Shown: positions 22,666-34,021, counted from the first letter of the stretch. The stretch: DNA of 62,696 nucleotides from Fragilaria crotonensis (GCA_022925895.1 JAKSYS010000351.1:1-62696); one strand, 5' to 3'. The notes: a model not told the origin generated them from the sequence alone. Numbers and translations are program-made.

Positions 22666-24050
22666 TTGAATCGCATTACTAAATGTGATCATAAGGCCAA
22701 CGCGACTAACATGCGTGCTCCGTCAAGACAGTATCATGCATTGCCTGCCAATGATCAAATACAAGCTTTGGTCGAACCGGATACGATGCATTTGGTGCTG
22801 CCAAGTGCATGTATTTCAAACATGGAACTTCACCATGAAACCACCGACATGACCGGTAAAATGACGCCAGAAGGCAGGCGCATTTTGGTACGTAACTGCG
22901 TTAAAACGTATTGTTCCGGCGTCTCAAGTTTTTTAAAAAGGACTTACATGGGATGTACGATCAACGCGCTACTTCTGTTTGTGGCCTTGTGATAAAGAGT
23001 TGCAACCTCCCATAAAGACGCAACATTAGAATGGTGGGCTACAATGCGTAAGGTTGTCATTGCAACGCATACGGATCATCGCAATAATGTCATTAAAACA
23101 ATGCGATTGCGTTTCCGAGGTGCGTGTTGGTAACAGTATAAGCCACCGTGTCGTTTGTAAAACTTACATTATATGGCAGATGGCGTTAATGGTCGCATCC
23201 CAAACTTTAAACGCAATAGTGGCAGCGATGACGACATTCAGACATTATTGGCAATGCGCTCCAACATTGTTAATTATGTTCATATAATCGACATCAATGC
23301 GCCTTGTGTTGTCAAATCAAGCATTTGGAACCGCGACACTATCATGACACAGTACTGTGGTGACAACGCTGCCAATTTTCAGGAATACATTTTGTCGATT
23401 AGTGACGAAGCGTTTTTACTGCTTGTTTTAATCAATTACAGTGCTACGTGGATGGCGGAAATTGAAGAAGAACATCGCAAGGTACGTTAAATTCTGAATG
23501 TATGTGTGTTATGATTTCCGTATTACGCAAAGACTCACGACAGTTGCCTCGTAAACAAAGATATACACTAATCAACAGGGACACAGTTTGGACACGGCAC
23601 CCCCGTGCGCTTGTGGTACGTTTGTAATTATCAGTGTGGAAATCACCAATGCGGTGTTAATAAGATTGCCACTAACAACTGAGTTTTGATTGGTCTTAGG
23701 CGCCGAAGTACACGTTCTCGAGAAAAACAAAACGTTGCAGTGTAGCACGCAAGCCGGTTGCCGAAACATCCGGTATTGGATGGTCGGAGGCTGGTTTGGA
23801 AAGGTACAATGAATTGTATGATTTGGTGGTTGAAGACCGTGTTTCACGCGGAGGCGTTTTCAACAATGAGTTGTTGAATGTTTTTGTGGAACGCCGACGT
23901 GATCGAAAGAGTGCCAAGCAAGTGTGTGAACCAGACGCCAAAAAGCGCAGAATTGTCCCCAAGGATGACATGGGACTCTACGATACATTGTTTGAAAATG
24001 TGATTGCTACGAATGTGTCACGTGAGTTGCACCCAAGTATGCAGCTTTAA
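22666..24050 (+). pseudogene. Third transposon gene: spliced protein of unknown function
   Basis: Coding-like segments: 22666-22887 and its uncertain continuation to about 23010, about 23010-23118, about 23174-23481, and 23700-24050. The last intron is clear (23482-23699, donor GTACGT, acceptor CTTAG, phase 0). A shorter one probably joins about 23119-23173 (donor GTGCGT, acceptor ATGGCAG). Recognisable traits are EWWATMRKVV, the segment SISDEAFLLLVLINY, and after the last intron KYTFSRKT followed by GWSEAGLERYNELYDLV, then a Lys/Arg-rich C-terminal stretch. I recall similar GW...RYN-type proteins beside DNA transposons of algae, but no function is known. The middle part needs a one-base shift near 23015. 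Confidence 0.5.
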
Positions 24051-24425
24051 TATCATACACTGTGAATGAAATATAATGATTAATTAGTTTGATTATTTAT
24101 ATCGTTACAAAAAACTTCAGATACCTTATTACAACATTCAATTACATGAAGTAAATTACCATGGATAAAGACATACATGACATCAGATTTCTTTATACCA
24201 GTGTCAGATAAGATGACATGTTACATGTCACCATCGAATGTCTTTCGAAACGGATTCCTTAATAATTTTAATCCGAAATCAGAATGTTGAACTTCCGAAA
24301 TCAGAATAAAAATGACAGAATACGAACTCCGACCTCGTTCATCGAACAATATGTCGGTCTGTTTTTTAACGGATGTATCTGTTTTTATCTTCTTATATCC
24401 CAAATGCAAAAACTCCGATATAGGG

Positions 24426-24455
24426 TTAAACCTCAGATTTGCCCCCTTAGATGAT
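24426..24455 (-). repeat. Right terminal inverted repeat
   Basis: On the minus strand it reads ATCATCTAAGGGGGCA, one variable base (A), then ATCTGAGGTTTAA, i.e. 29 of 30 positions identical to the left repeat. The 370 bp between it and the last gene (24051-24425) are AT-rich and have no supported gene. Confidence 0.85.
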
Positions 24456-24912
24456 TGATAGTGCGGTAACCCCAATAACCCACGGCGGGAGTACGTGCAT
24501 TGGGGACAACTTTGCCTTCTTACTTAAAACCTTGCACGTGTGAGTGAAGCTTGATTTGACGGATGGCTGGTCAATGTACCCTTTACTGCATCGGTGTAGA
24601 CGAGACTGGTTGGAGGCGGGCAGCGGGGGACGCTGCAGGAACATCATGACTGGTGGTAGTTAACCATTTTCTTGGCTGGTGCCCGGAGTATGCTGTGTAC
24701 TCGGAGGACGCGTACTTCGCATCGAAATGACTATCCAGTTGCTGATAATATCTTGGAGGCCCGATGTCAGTGATAGAGAAGAATAGCCGATTCTCCTCGA
24801 GGAACATGGAGATGGCGGCAAAAGGAAGTTCTGGTCTAAACATAGTGCACAAAAAGACAGCAACCACTCCAAGATTCTGTGGAGCTAGGGTCTGTTGGGT
24901 CAAGACCAGTTT
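24456..24912. other. Region between large transposon and patatin gene
   Basis: Downstream of the patatin stop codon. The minus strand has two open stretches (24903-24583 and 24647-24447) without recognised domains. They could be 3' untranslated sequence or a remnant of a gene broken by the transposon. Nothing else was supported. Confidence 0.3.
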
Positions 24913-26001
24913 CTATACCTTGGGAATGCAATCAAATTCACCGCACTCGTCCATTTCCTTGGCGTACGATTTACCCCTCTCCAACAGGTGAAAGATTCTG
25001 TCTGGAGATGCAGTTTTGATGAAGTCGAAAATGGAAAGGTTCGCCATGGAAGGATCCCTGTGAAAACTAGGCATGATGATGTGATCCTTCGAAGCGACAC
25101 CGAAGTCACTCAGCTTGCTCAGAAAGCTGCCATCGATGTGTGGTGAATTCCGAAAGCTAGCTGTTAGTTTCCCGTCAAGGAACCAGGGCTGTATTTCACG
25201 CAATTCATCAGCGGGAGTTGGATTCCATCAGGGCATAAGGATATCTCGTGCTTACGAGGTGTACACTTGCCATGTTACAATCAATGAGGTCGTGTTTACT
25301 TTGAAAACTGTCAACTCGTTTCTTCTTCATGCCTGGGATTTCAGTGACGAGCAGGCATAACTGAATGGTGGATGCAGTGTGTGGCATAAGCAACAAGGAA
25401 TCGGAGCACATTGCAAACCGATGCAACAAACGTACTTTTCCATTAACTGTCTTGACAACATCATCTGGGAGCAATGTGTGAAGCCAGTGTTCAATCAGAG
25501 GTCCCCAAATCCCCTGAAGGCCATTGGCTCGATCCCAAACACCGGCTTCTGCAGCCAAACGAAGAGCCAGCTCAGTGGCGTCGTAGAAATCAACTTTCGC
25601 TGCAGTTAGTGTGGCAGTCAATGCGCCGGCCGAGGCACCCCCCACTCGAACTCCATTCAAATTGTAGCCCTGCTCGCGTAAATAAGTCACCACACCAGCC
25701 TGCCAGTAGAAGAACAGCCTACAAGCGCACATAAATTTGTGAATAAGAGGTATGGAACTTCTGTGTATTCAAGGAAAGGTACGTACCCTCCGCCAGGAAA
25801 GAGAAGGTAGGGGGACTTTGAGTTCGGCGAATCGTCGGTCGTCAAGTCTCGACGAACAGAGAACTCTGCATGTGCACCATTCGATGGTCTAACGACATGT
25901 CGATGCAGCGTAAGCGAAGGTGTACTCGCAAATGCATCAACACCATCTTGAAGTACAAGAACATACAACAGAAGCAGCAATGCTTGAAGTACCGAAGACA
26001 T
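24913..26001 (-). CDS. Plastid-targeted patatin-like phospholipase
   Basis: A patatin-family acyl hydrolase, probably acting on membrane or storage lipids. Exons are 26001-25787, 25718-25256 and 25188-24913, giving 317 residues. Introns are 68 nt (GTACGT...TAG) and 67 nt (GTAAGC...CAG). Family features: FPGGG (oxyanion hole) exactly across intron 1, WQAGVVTYLREQG, the nucleophile elbow GGASAGAL, then NMASVHL joined to PWFLDG, and HIDGSF containing the dyad Asp. The usual DGG/DGA is DGS here. The N-terminus has a hydrophobic leader followed by VDAFASTP, resembling the diatom ASAFAP signal-transit motif, so plastid import is inferred. The start ATG at 26001 gives the cleanest leader. Confidence 0.83.
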
Positions 26002-26804
26002 GATACAAGCACCTGCAAATTGCAAATGATTCGAGCATTACTTAGTTCATTTCCGGGTTGAGTCTGAGGTGTAACGTTTGCGGAACAGAAAATCCGATCA
26101 TCCTTATGAAACGTCTTAGTAGCTAGTAGTATAGTCTACAGGTAATCTACGACGGCACACACACATAATTTTTACTCGCGTTCAGCATACCTGAGCGGAG
26201 TACTGATGAACAAGTATGTGAAGTGATAAATCATAAATCTGTGTAATGTGTAATGTGTAACTCCCTCCTCAGTGACATGCTGGATAGCAATGTGGATACA
26301 TGATTCACTATCCCATTAATCTAAAAGAGTTGTTCTCCTTGAGTTCTGACAAGATCCACCAAAAATGGTTCTCAGATATTGCTGTCAGTGATATTCGTCA
26401 TCACAAGATGATATACCTGCTTGGTGAATCACTTGAAGATTGCATTGATCCAACGCTGCCACGAATTATGAGCACGACCTCTACTAGTGGGTCTAAGGAT
26501 TCACGATGGTGGGGACTGAAAGAAGGAATGGAAGGAGGAACTGGGTGAAGCTCGACCGTTTGTAGTTAATGCACATGAGTGGTGGTACAGGCATATTTGC
26601 AAGGCAATAGGCTGGTAGGCTACTCCAAGTACCTGGTACACTGTAACAAAGAGTCAGTTGCTGCTGAAAAGATCCACGTATCGTCAGGCTTGGAAGATGG
26701 GGCCCAGGTAAGCATTCAAGTAAGCAACATTAGCTACCATTGACAAAGCAGTCTGAATTTTGAATAAGAGCATCATTGCTTTGTGATGATATAAGATATT
26801 AAGT
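26002..26804. other. Region between patatin gene and Copia element
   Basis: Contains the patatin promoter at its left end. An 82-codon open stretch at 26300-26548 (+) has no recognised domain and I do not support it as a gene. Nothing else was seen. Confidence 0.3.
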
Positions 26805-27204
26805 TGAAACTGACGACTATGACGACTGTACTGTGCTGCCCCACAGCGTACGTCATCGTACTGTAAGGTCATACATGTGAAACAGAACAATGCACGATTC
26901 TAAATGTGGACGGTATAATTAGCTACTTGTCAAGACCGACAAGATATGAAATGGTGCTTATCTTACCTCATCCAATGAGGTGAATTCAATTTGATATGAT
27001 CTACCTGACATATCTCTGGAGCTATTTCAAAGCTCACTTTATCTGCTACATTTTAGTTTATAATTTTAGGACCTACTATTTGTGAAAGGCTCTCCCAAGC
27101 ACTTACTGTTAGTGTAGAGAAACTCTCACGAATTCATCGTCCTACGATACGGTACCGAATACCAGTAGCTACGATTAGAGTACAGCCTCCGGCAGCGACT
27201 CTCA
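26805..27204 (+). repeat. 5' LTR
   Basis: 400 bp, begins TGAAACTGACGA and ends GCGACTCTCA. Differs from the 3' LTR at two positions (C versus G in CGACTAT; T versus C in TATAATT). The sequence directly after it, AGTGGTTGTTTTGCCC, occupies the primer-binding position but was not matched to a tRNA. Confidence 0.92.
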
Positions 27205-27490
27205 AGTGGTTGTTTTGCCCAAATTTATAGGCTAACACCCTAACGCTTCTTCAAGCCAACTCCTTCCCAAGGACTACCAGAGCTTTACCAAAGCTCCCAC
27301 CGATCTCCGATCTAACGAAGTACTCGACAGTACTCGTCGCTCTTCGCTGCAGCTCAGTCAACACCGTTCGACTGTCCACCCAGTCTCCGACTACTCCACT
27401 ACCGTCGATCTAGCGAAGTACGTTCCCCAACGTCAACACTCCGTGTTCATTGCTCCCAGCACCCTAAGACACGCTCCGCGTTAATCCAAG

Positions 27491-29383
27491 ATGGCGTCTC
27501 CAACTCCTACTGGTGACCCCGTCACCACCACGTCCCCAACACCTGTCAGTGACCCCGTCACCTCCAACAGACCCGTAAAGCCCATCATGGGCAACGTCGT
27601 CTCGCTCTCCAAGGACGACTCGTCCGCCTGGACCGGAGGGAAGCCGCTCGCCGGTTGGATCGGTCTCGATCCAAGCGCCAGCGACGAACATACTTCCCCG
27701 AATCAACTCCGACCCGTCCACGCTGGTGCTTCGCAAAAAGGTTACAACTACCGCCGCACTGGCCTGCCTTGGGATCATCTCACCGACTGCGGGATGGATA
27801 GCATCGCTTACCTCCCTGACCCCGAAAACGAACTGCTGACGACGAACGTCGTCAAAAGCCACTCTCGTTATACGATCCAAACCGCCAAGACTCTTAGCGC
27901 CAAACAACTCATGCTGTACGACAAGAGTAATGACCGCGCCGCCGTCAAGTTTGTGCTCTCGTCGCTTGTGCCTGCTCTCATGAGCAAAATCAAGGAGAAG
28001 ACCGAGGACTCCGATTCGTTCCACATTGTTTGGTTGCAACTCTTCAAGACCATTCAATCAACGTCCATCGAATGTTTTGAAGACTTGAAGGCTGCGATTA
28101 AGGCTCGCCATCCAACGCAGTACACCGGAGAGAATCTTGAGCTTCTCGCATCTGATTTCCGCAAGGACGCTCGTGAGTTGACAACAGCTGGTCAATACGA
28201 CCACAACTTGACACTTACGATGTTGAAGACATTCCTGCTTGCCGGTGGATCAGGCAACGAAGACTTCCGCTTTTGCTATGTGCAACGAAACAGAAGCTCG
28301 ACCAGGCTCTGCTTGATATCGGGTACAAGGAGAAGTCAGCAGCGCAAGCACACATGGTGAGCGAAAAATTGACTTACCAAGATGTTTGTCGACAAGCTGA
28401 AGACGCATATCGCCTCCAGTACGACAGGAAGGAATGGCCACCAGCCAGTCATGCCACCTTTTGGGAATGTTGCTCTGCCAGAAGGTTCTGCAATCACGCG
28501 AGCTGAAGTTCTAAATCTGATCCAATCTCAGACGCCTAGCCAGGACACGCCAAAGAAGGGCAATTGTCACAACTGTGGCAAACCAGGTCATTGGTCCAAC
28601 AAGTGTCCGGAAAAGAATAAAAACGGTCGCAAGAATGTCTCTGGAAACGGGACTCCAAACAACGCAACTGGAGCCCACAAAACTCAATCTTGGCGCACGA
28701 TACCTCCACCTCCTGGAACTGCGACGTCCAAAAAGGTCAAGGACAAGGCATTCAATTGGTGTGAGAAATACAGTCGTTGGACAACGACGCACACGACCGC
28801 TACCGACACAGGACAACGTCGCAACGACGCATCTGCTCCCGCGCCATCAGCTCAAGCTAATCTCTCAGCGTTTTCCATCGCTGACCCTTCGGGGTGGATG
28901 TTTGACTTCGACGACCATGCGAGAAGACTTCAGTCTACGACAAGGAAATCAATCTACGCGTTCTTATTCTCAAAAACAACGATTCTATTGGTTTATTCAG
29001 TGATGTTCTGTCTCGTCGTGCCAAAGTTCGCAAACTTGGCAACCCAAGTGCTACGATCAACTCCATGGATGTCGCTCTCGACGTGGGTCGCCGACTCACT
29101 TTGTCAAGTGCTCCGCGAGCAACCAACGTTGCTCCTTGCCCCTGCTCTTTGGCTCGCACTCCTGGCTGCCCCCTTTTGGAAGCCAGAAGCTTGCCAACAA
29201 GAAACGAACACAACCACAAGCACTTCGTTCACTCGCAAGCAACGCAGACGTTTCGCGAAGCTCTTGAAGACGTCACTCGCCAAGCCCCAACACGAAATGC
29301 GACGCCGCAAGGCTGTGGCTCCTCTTCCCTATCGCCTTCGCAAACGACGTCATCAAAACGCATCCAACGCACCGTCCCTTTGA
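27491..29383 (+). pseudogene. Copia Gag-like region with CCHC zinc knuckle
   Basis: Begins with MASPTPTGDP at 27491. A helical capsid-like region runs to about residue 260. The nucleocapsid-type knuckle CHNCGKPGHWSNKC is at about 28568-28610. Two compensating one-base shifts occur: one base missing in a TTTT run near 28272 and one extra near 28440. The knuckle is therefore in the starting frame but the segment between is not. Downstream of the knuckle several frames are open and the connection to the protease region is unclear. Confidence 0.75.
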
Positions 29384-29428
29384 ATGCAGACAAGCCTTTG
29401 AGACCTCGACGAACTGAAGACACGAACG

Positions 29429-31336
29429 TTGTTACTCCAGCGTCAGACGCAACGCCTTCGCACGCCTCGCTCTCCATATGCAACGAATGCGCTCAACAAG
29501 GGAGGAACTGGAACTTTGGATCGCCGCACGCACACTCAACGTAAGAAGCCAGCACGCCGACCGAAATACCATCCTGTTCCCGCCGACGGAGCCCCTGATG
29601 CGTTTGTCCCTGCACCATGGACGACACAGCAACACAACACTGCCCACAAGATCATCTCCCACGTCAACCTCGCTTGCACTGCCACGCTCCGAATGGCATT
29701 GCAAGCGCCAGCACGCATGCGAAACGCTCTCGGAAGTGCGACGAACAGTGCTCCCATCATATGGGACTCTGGCGCGAGCATCTCCAGTTCGCCCGATCCT
29801 GAAGACTTTCAAGGCACGATGCGAAGCCCCGGCACTATCACCCAACTAAAGGGAATAGCCCGCGGACTTCAAATCAAGGGTCAAGGCGAAGTTACTTGGG
29901 CAGTTCACGACACGAACGGCAACCTGCGAATGATCAAGGTTCCCGCTTTCTACGTACCCGGCATCAAAGTTTGTCTCCTCTCGACCACGAGTCTCTTGCA
30001 AACCTATCAAGGCGAGACGATTAAAGTCGAATCGAATCGACTCACCTTGAGCGGCGTTCCTGGCGACTCAAGTCGAGGAGCGGTAATGGTGCTCGTGAAT
30101 CCGAAGAACAACCTGCCAACGTCCGACGCCTTCAATGGTCAGGATCCTTTCAAGGCCGCTGACGCACTCGTCGCAATGATCACCGAGGTTCACGAGACGA
30201 ATCACAACGTCAGCGAAGCCGAAAAGGAACTCATGCGATGGCATTATCGCCTCGGACACATTGGATTCAAGAAGATCCAGTTCTTGTTAAGAACCGGAGT
30301 CTTGAGTCAAACAGAAGCAAGTCGCCGACTCCATTCTGCAGCCTGCAAGCTGATGAACCTTACAAAGTGTGCAGCCTGCCAGTATGGCAAGCAGCATCGA
30401 CGTCCTATCCCTGGTTCGACGCCGTCAACTATCATCCGCGACCGAACGAACATCCTCAAGGCCGACAACGTTATTCCCGGACATCGAGTTTCCATCAACC
30501 ACTTCATTTGCAGCACGCGAGGACGGCTTCTCACTTCCGCCGGCAAGACCAAAAATGACGAGATGTACACGGGAGGATGTATCTTTGTGGACCACGCCTC
30601 CGGTTTCGTTCACGTCGAGCTTCAAGTAAATCTCAACACGCACGAGACTCTCAAAGCAAAGGAGAAGTTTAAACTTACCTGTCGTCAATACGGAGTCGTG
30701 CCGCAGGAATACCTGGCGGATAACTCCAAGATTTTCACCTCCGCCGAGTTCACCAAGAACCTGTCGACGTTTGCTCAAATCATGAGGTTTGCAGGCATTG
30801 GTGCCCATCACCACAATGGCATTGCCGAGAGGAACATTCGAACAATCATGGCGATCGCGCGCACGATGATGCTTCATGCAGCAATTCATTGGCCATCGAT
30901 CGCGGACGCAACGCTTTGGCCGTTGGCCGTCAACCATGCAGTCTTTCTGGTCAACCACGTCCCCGATCCGAGAACTGGTTTATGTCCCTCTGACCTGTTT
31001 ACCAAAACGAGATGGGAACAACGCAAGCTCAACAATCTCCACGTTTGGGGATGCCCTGTCTTTGTGTTCGACAAGATGATCTCCGATGGCAAGAAGCTGC
31101 CTTGCTGGACTCCGCGGTCAACTCGAACGATCAACATGGGCTTCTCGGCGAAGCATGCCATCACGGTTCCAATCGTTCTCAACCCCCAAACTGGTTATAC
31201 TACGCCGCAATTCCACGTCGTCTTCGACGATTGGTTTGCGACTGCTCCTGCCTCCGTCGACGACCTTCCGAACTTTAACGCCGACAGTTGGAAGCGAGCG
31301 AATGTTTCGCGACTCGACCTACCAATACATTCTTGA
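29429..31336 (+). CDS. Copia protease-integrase region
   Basis: A 635-codon open segment. The aspartic protease active site is IIWDSGAS (DSG) at about 29755-29780. A GAG-pre-integrase segment with WHYRLGH and CAACQYGK supplies the HHCC zinc-binding residues. The integrase catalytic residues are D in IFVDHASGF, D in LADNSKIF and E in GIAERNIR, with the typical spacing. The C-terminal segment LHVWGCPVFVFD follows. The frame breaks near 31298 by one extra base, just before the region joining integrase and reverse transcriptase. Confidence 0.9.
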   Translation: MLLQRQTQRLRTPRSPYATNALNKGGTGTLDRRTHTQRKKPARRPKYHPVPADGAPDAFVPAPWTTQQHNTAHKIISHVNLACTATLRMALQAPARMRNALGSATNSAPIIWDSGASISSSPDPEDFQGTMRSPGTITQLKGIARGLQIKGQGEVTWAVHDTNGNLRMIKVPAFYVPGIKVCLLSTTSLLQTYQGETIKVESNRLTLSGVPGDSSRGAVMVLVNPKNNLPTSDAFNGQDPFKAADALVAMITEVHETNHNVSEAEKELMRWHYRLGHIGFKKIQFLLRTGVLSQTEASRRLHSAACKLMNLTKCAACQYGKQHRRPIPGSTPSTIIRDRTNILKADNVIPGHRVSINHFICSTRGRLLTSAGKTKNDEMYTGGCIFVDHASGFVHVELQVNLNTHETLKAKEKFKLTCRQYGVVPQEYLADNSKIFTSAEFTKNLSTFAQIMRFAGIGAHHHNGIAERNIRTIMAIARTMMLHAAIHWPSIADATLWPLAVNHAVFLVNHVPDPRTGLCPSDLFTKTRWEQRKLNNLHVWGCPVFVFDKMISDGKKLPCWTPRSTRTINMGFSAKHAITVPIVLNPQTGYTTPQFHVVFDDWFATAPASVDDLPNFNADSWKRANVSRLDLPIHS

Positions 31337-33519
31337 CGACGAGGACCAAGAGCGGTTGATTGTTGAGACCGAGAATTTTGAGAAGGAACAAGATGTACTC
31401 TCGCAACAACAACGCATCGCGACCGCCATCGACGACGCAACTCCACCGTCAGCGCTACCCGTCGAACCTCCTCCGACAAGAACCCCTGTCAACGCAACAC
31501 AACGACAGCTCCCACCAGTCAACGAGACGACGACGCAACCTCCGGTTCCCTCGACACCATTGTTGATTCCAAGGGAGAGTCCACCTCCATCAACTCCAAC
31601 GGTGTCGTCTCCGCCTCATTTGATTCAGGATCCTCAGCCCCAGACACCGACGCAACTGTTCCAGTCTCCACTTCGTCCTGCACCTCATGACATCCCACCA
31701 TCTCCTGCTTCAAACGAAACGAACGATGAGACTGAAACTGTCATGAAGCAGGTACCTGACAAACAGCAAAGGCACTCACCTCGTCGCTCCACTCGCACTC
31801 GCAAAGCTCCCGATCGTCTCGGATACGACGGCCAACAAGGGAGAGGTTACTTGTTTACAATGGATGACATCATCTTCGATTGGCTCCTCACCGAAGCCAT
31901 TGAAGACAGCAGCGCCATGTCACAAGCAAACAAGGCAAGCGTGAGCGACCCCGACACTTTGAGCTTCGAAGAAGCCATGTCGGACGTCGAGAACATCCAA
32001 AACTGGATGAGAGCTGCAGAAGCCGAAATCAAGTCGTTGGAGAAAAATGGGACTTGGAAAGAAGTGCCAACTGCTGATGCGAAGTCACGAATCCTGCCAG
32101 GTACTTGGGTCTTTCGGCGTAAACGCACGCCTGACGGTGCCATAAGCAAGTACAAGGCATGCTACTGTGTACGAGGCGACTTGCAGGAAACTGAGCAAGA
32201 AACGTTTGCCCCAGTCGTGGCTTGGAGTACGGTACGGTTGTTTCTGGTACTGTCACTTACATTGGCTTGGCAAACTTGCACTATCAATTTCAGCAGTGCA
32301 TTTGTACAGGCCCCACTCACTGATCCAGTATGGATTCACTTGCCTTGAGGCTTTCATTCCGAATGTGGGTCTTCTACGTGCCTGCAACTCTTGAAAAGTC
32401 TCTACGGTTTGAGTGTCGCACCGCGACTCTGGTATGAACATCTGTCCGATGCACTACGCGATGAAGGGTTCAAGAGCTGTGCAAATGACCCTTGCCTTCT
32501 TTGCAAGGATACTATTATGGTTGTCATCTACGTTGACGATTTGGGCATCGCTTTTTCAACTCAACGCGACTTCTTTGACGAATTATTTGCAAATCTTGAT
32601 GCCAAAGGTTTCAGCTTCACGAAGGAAGGAACCTTCACTGACTTCTTGGGAATCAACTTCGTGAAGGATCCCAAGAATGGCACTCTGACGCTCACACAGA
32701 AAGGCCCAATTCAGAAGATTCAAGAGGCGACAGGCATGAAGATGAGCAACAGCAATTGGACTCCCGCTGGACAAGCCGCTTTGGGAATCGACCCCGACGG
32801 TCCTCCGATGCGAGAGTCTTGGAGCTATCGCTCCGTGGTTGGGATGCTCCTCTACCTTTCGACGAATACTCGCCCAGATATCGCGTTTGCAGTCAGCCAG
32901 GTTGCACGATTCTCGCACAATCCGAAGAAGAGTCACGCTTCCGCAATCAAGACAATTGTTCGTTACCTCCAGAGGACGTACGATAAGGGTATGATCGTCA
33001 AGCCAACCGGCGAACTGCTATGTGGACGCTGACTTCGCAGGATTGCATCGTCGCGACCCGGACTCCTCGCCAAGCTCCGCAAAGTCGAGGACAGGATACA
33101 TCATAACTCTCGGAGGGTGCCCAATCCTTTGGAAATTGCATCTTCAATCCGAAATATCTTTGTCGACGCTCGAGGCTGAGTACTCCGCCCTCAGCTCTGC
33201 CATGCGAACGCTCCTTCCTTTGCGCGCCATGCTCCTTGAACTCATTGACGGCTTGCAACTTCCTGATACTCTTACATCTACCGTTTAGTGTCGTGTGTTC
33301 GAAGACAACAACGGCGCACTTCTTTTGGCGACCAACCAACAAATTACCAATCGGACGAAGTACTTCCAAGTCAAATGGCATTTCTTTTGGTCTCACGTTC
33401 GCGACGGCACCATCGCAATCATCAAGGTTGATACTCAGGAACAATGGGCCGACATGCTCACCAAAGGCCTGAATCGCGAAAGCTTCGAACGAGTTCGCCG
33501 ACTTGTTCAAGGATGGTGA
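31298..33519 (+). pseudogene. Copia reverse transcriptase and RNase H, with two nonsense codons and a frameshift
   Basis: After a Pro/Thr-rich linker come the RT motifs: GTWKEVP, TWVFRRKRTPDG, LKSLYGLSVAPRLWYEHL, and the catalytic YVDD in VVIYVDDLGIAF at about 32520-32555. RNase H follows with YVDADFAG, SLSTLEAEYSAL and VFEDNNGALLLA, ending with KWHFFWSHV and a Trp codon before the stop at 33519. Breaks: in-frame TGA at 32346-32348 where relatives have Arg (CGA to TGA would be a CpG transition), one extra base near 33010, and in-frame TAG at 33286-33288. Confidence 0.9.
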
Positions 33520-33610
33520 TCCACCCTCCAAACCCGTGTTCTTGTTTGGACTGTATCCTTTGTCCAACTCGTATTTATTGCATATTAACCATTGTCTGCT
33601 TCCATGAATG

Positions 33611-33621
33611 AAAGGGAGAGT
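33611..33621 (+). other. Polypurine tract
   Basis: AAAGGGAGAG followed by T lies directly before the 3' LTR, at the position where plus-strand DNA synthesis of LTR elements is primed. Confidence 0.7.
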
Positions 33622-34021
33622 TGAAACTGACGAGTATGACGACTGTACTGTGCTGCCCCACAGCGTACGTCATCGTACTGTAAGGTCATACATGTGAAAC
33701 AGAACAATGCACGATTCTAAATGTGGACGGTATAACTAGCTACTTGTCAAGACCGACAAGATATGAAATGGTGCTTATCTTACCTCATCCAATGAGGTGA
33801 ATTCAATTTGATATGATCTACCTGACATATCTCTGGAGCTATTTCAAAGCTCACTTTATCTGCTACATTTTAGTTTATAATTTTAGGACCTACTATTTGT
33901 GAAAGGCTCTCCCAAGCACTTACTGTTAGTGTAGAGAAACTCTCACGAATTCATCGTCCTACGATACGGTACCGAATACCAGTAGCTACGATTAGAGTAC
34001 AGCCTCCGGCAGCGACTCTCA
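33622..34021 (+). repeat. 3' LTR
   Basis: 400 bp, 398 identical to the 5' LTR. It ends 22 bp short of the stop codon of the convergent aminotransferase gene. Confidence 0.92.

Larger units (their letters stand above)
12860..24455. mobile_element. Large DNA transposon (~11.6 kb) with 30-bp TIRs, Plavaka/KDZ/CACTA-like
   Basis: Bounded by near-identical 30-bp terminal inverted repeats. It contains three gene blocks: a plus-strand transposase (13376-16287), a minus-strand polyprotein-like region (21342-16425) with GNAT, Ulp1-like and papain-like segments, and a spliced plus-strand gene (22666-24050). A transposase with an N-terminal C2H2-like finger plus an Ulp1-type protease is characteristic of Plavaka, KDZ and related CACTA-like elements. 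The superfamily call is by architecture only. Target-site duplication is unclear: only TG is shared by both flanks immediately outside the repeats. Several frame breaks occur, so this copy is either inactive or affected by sequence errors. Confidence 0.72.
26805..34021 (+). mobile_element. Ty1/copia (CoDi-like) LTR retrotransposon, 7.2 kb
   Basis: A complete LTR-to-LTR element. It has two 400-bp LTRs, a Gag-like region with a CCHC knuckle, then aspartic protease, integrase, reverse transcriptase and RNase H in the Copia order. A purine tract precedes the 3' LTR. The LTRs differ at two positions only, indicating recent insertion, yet the coding region carries two in-frame stops and at least four frame breaks. 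Flanks give no clean 5-bp duplication (TAAGT left, AGTAG right); AAGT is shared if the right boundary is moved by one base. Confidence 0.92.

Noticed and set aside
31086-31338. Upstream extension of the reverse transcriptase frame into the integrase region
   Set aside because: The integrase frame is clearly coding there. The RT frame only becomes protein-like near 31300, after the shift.
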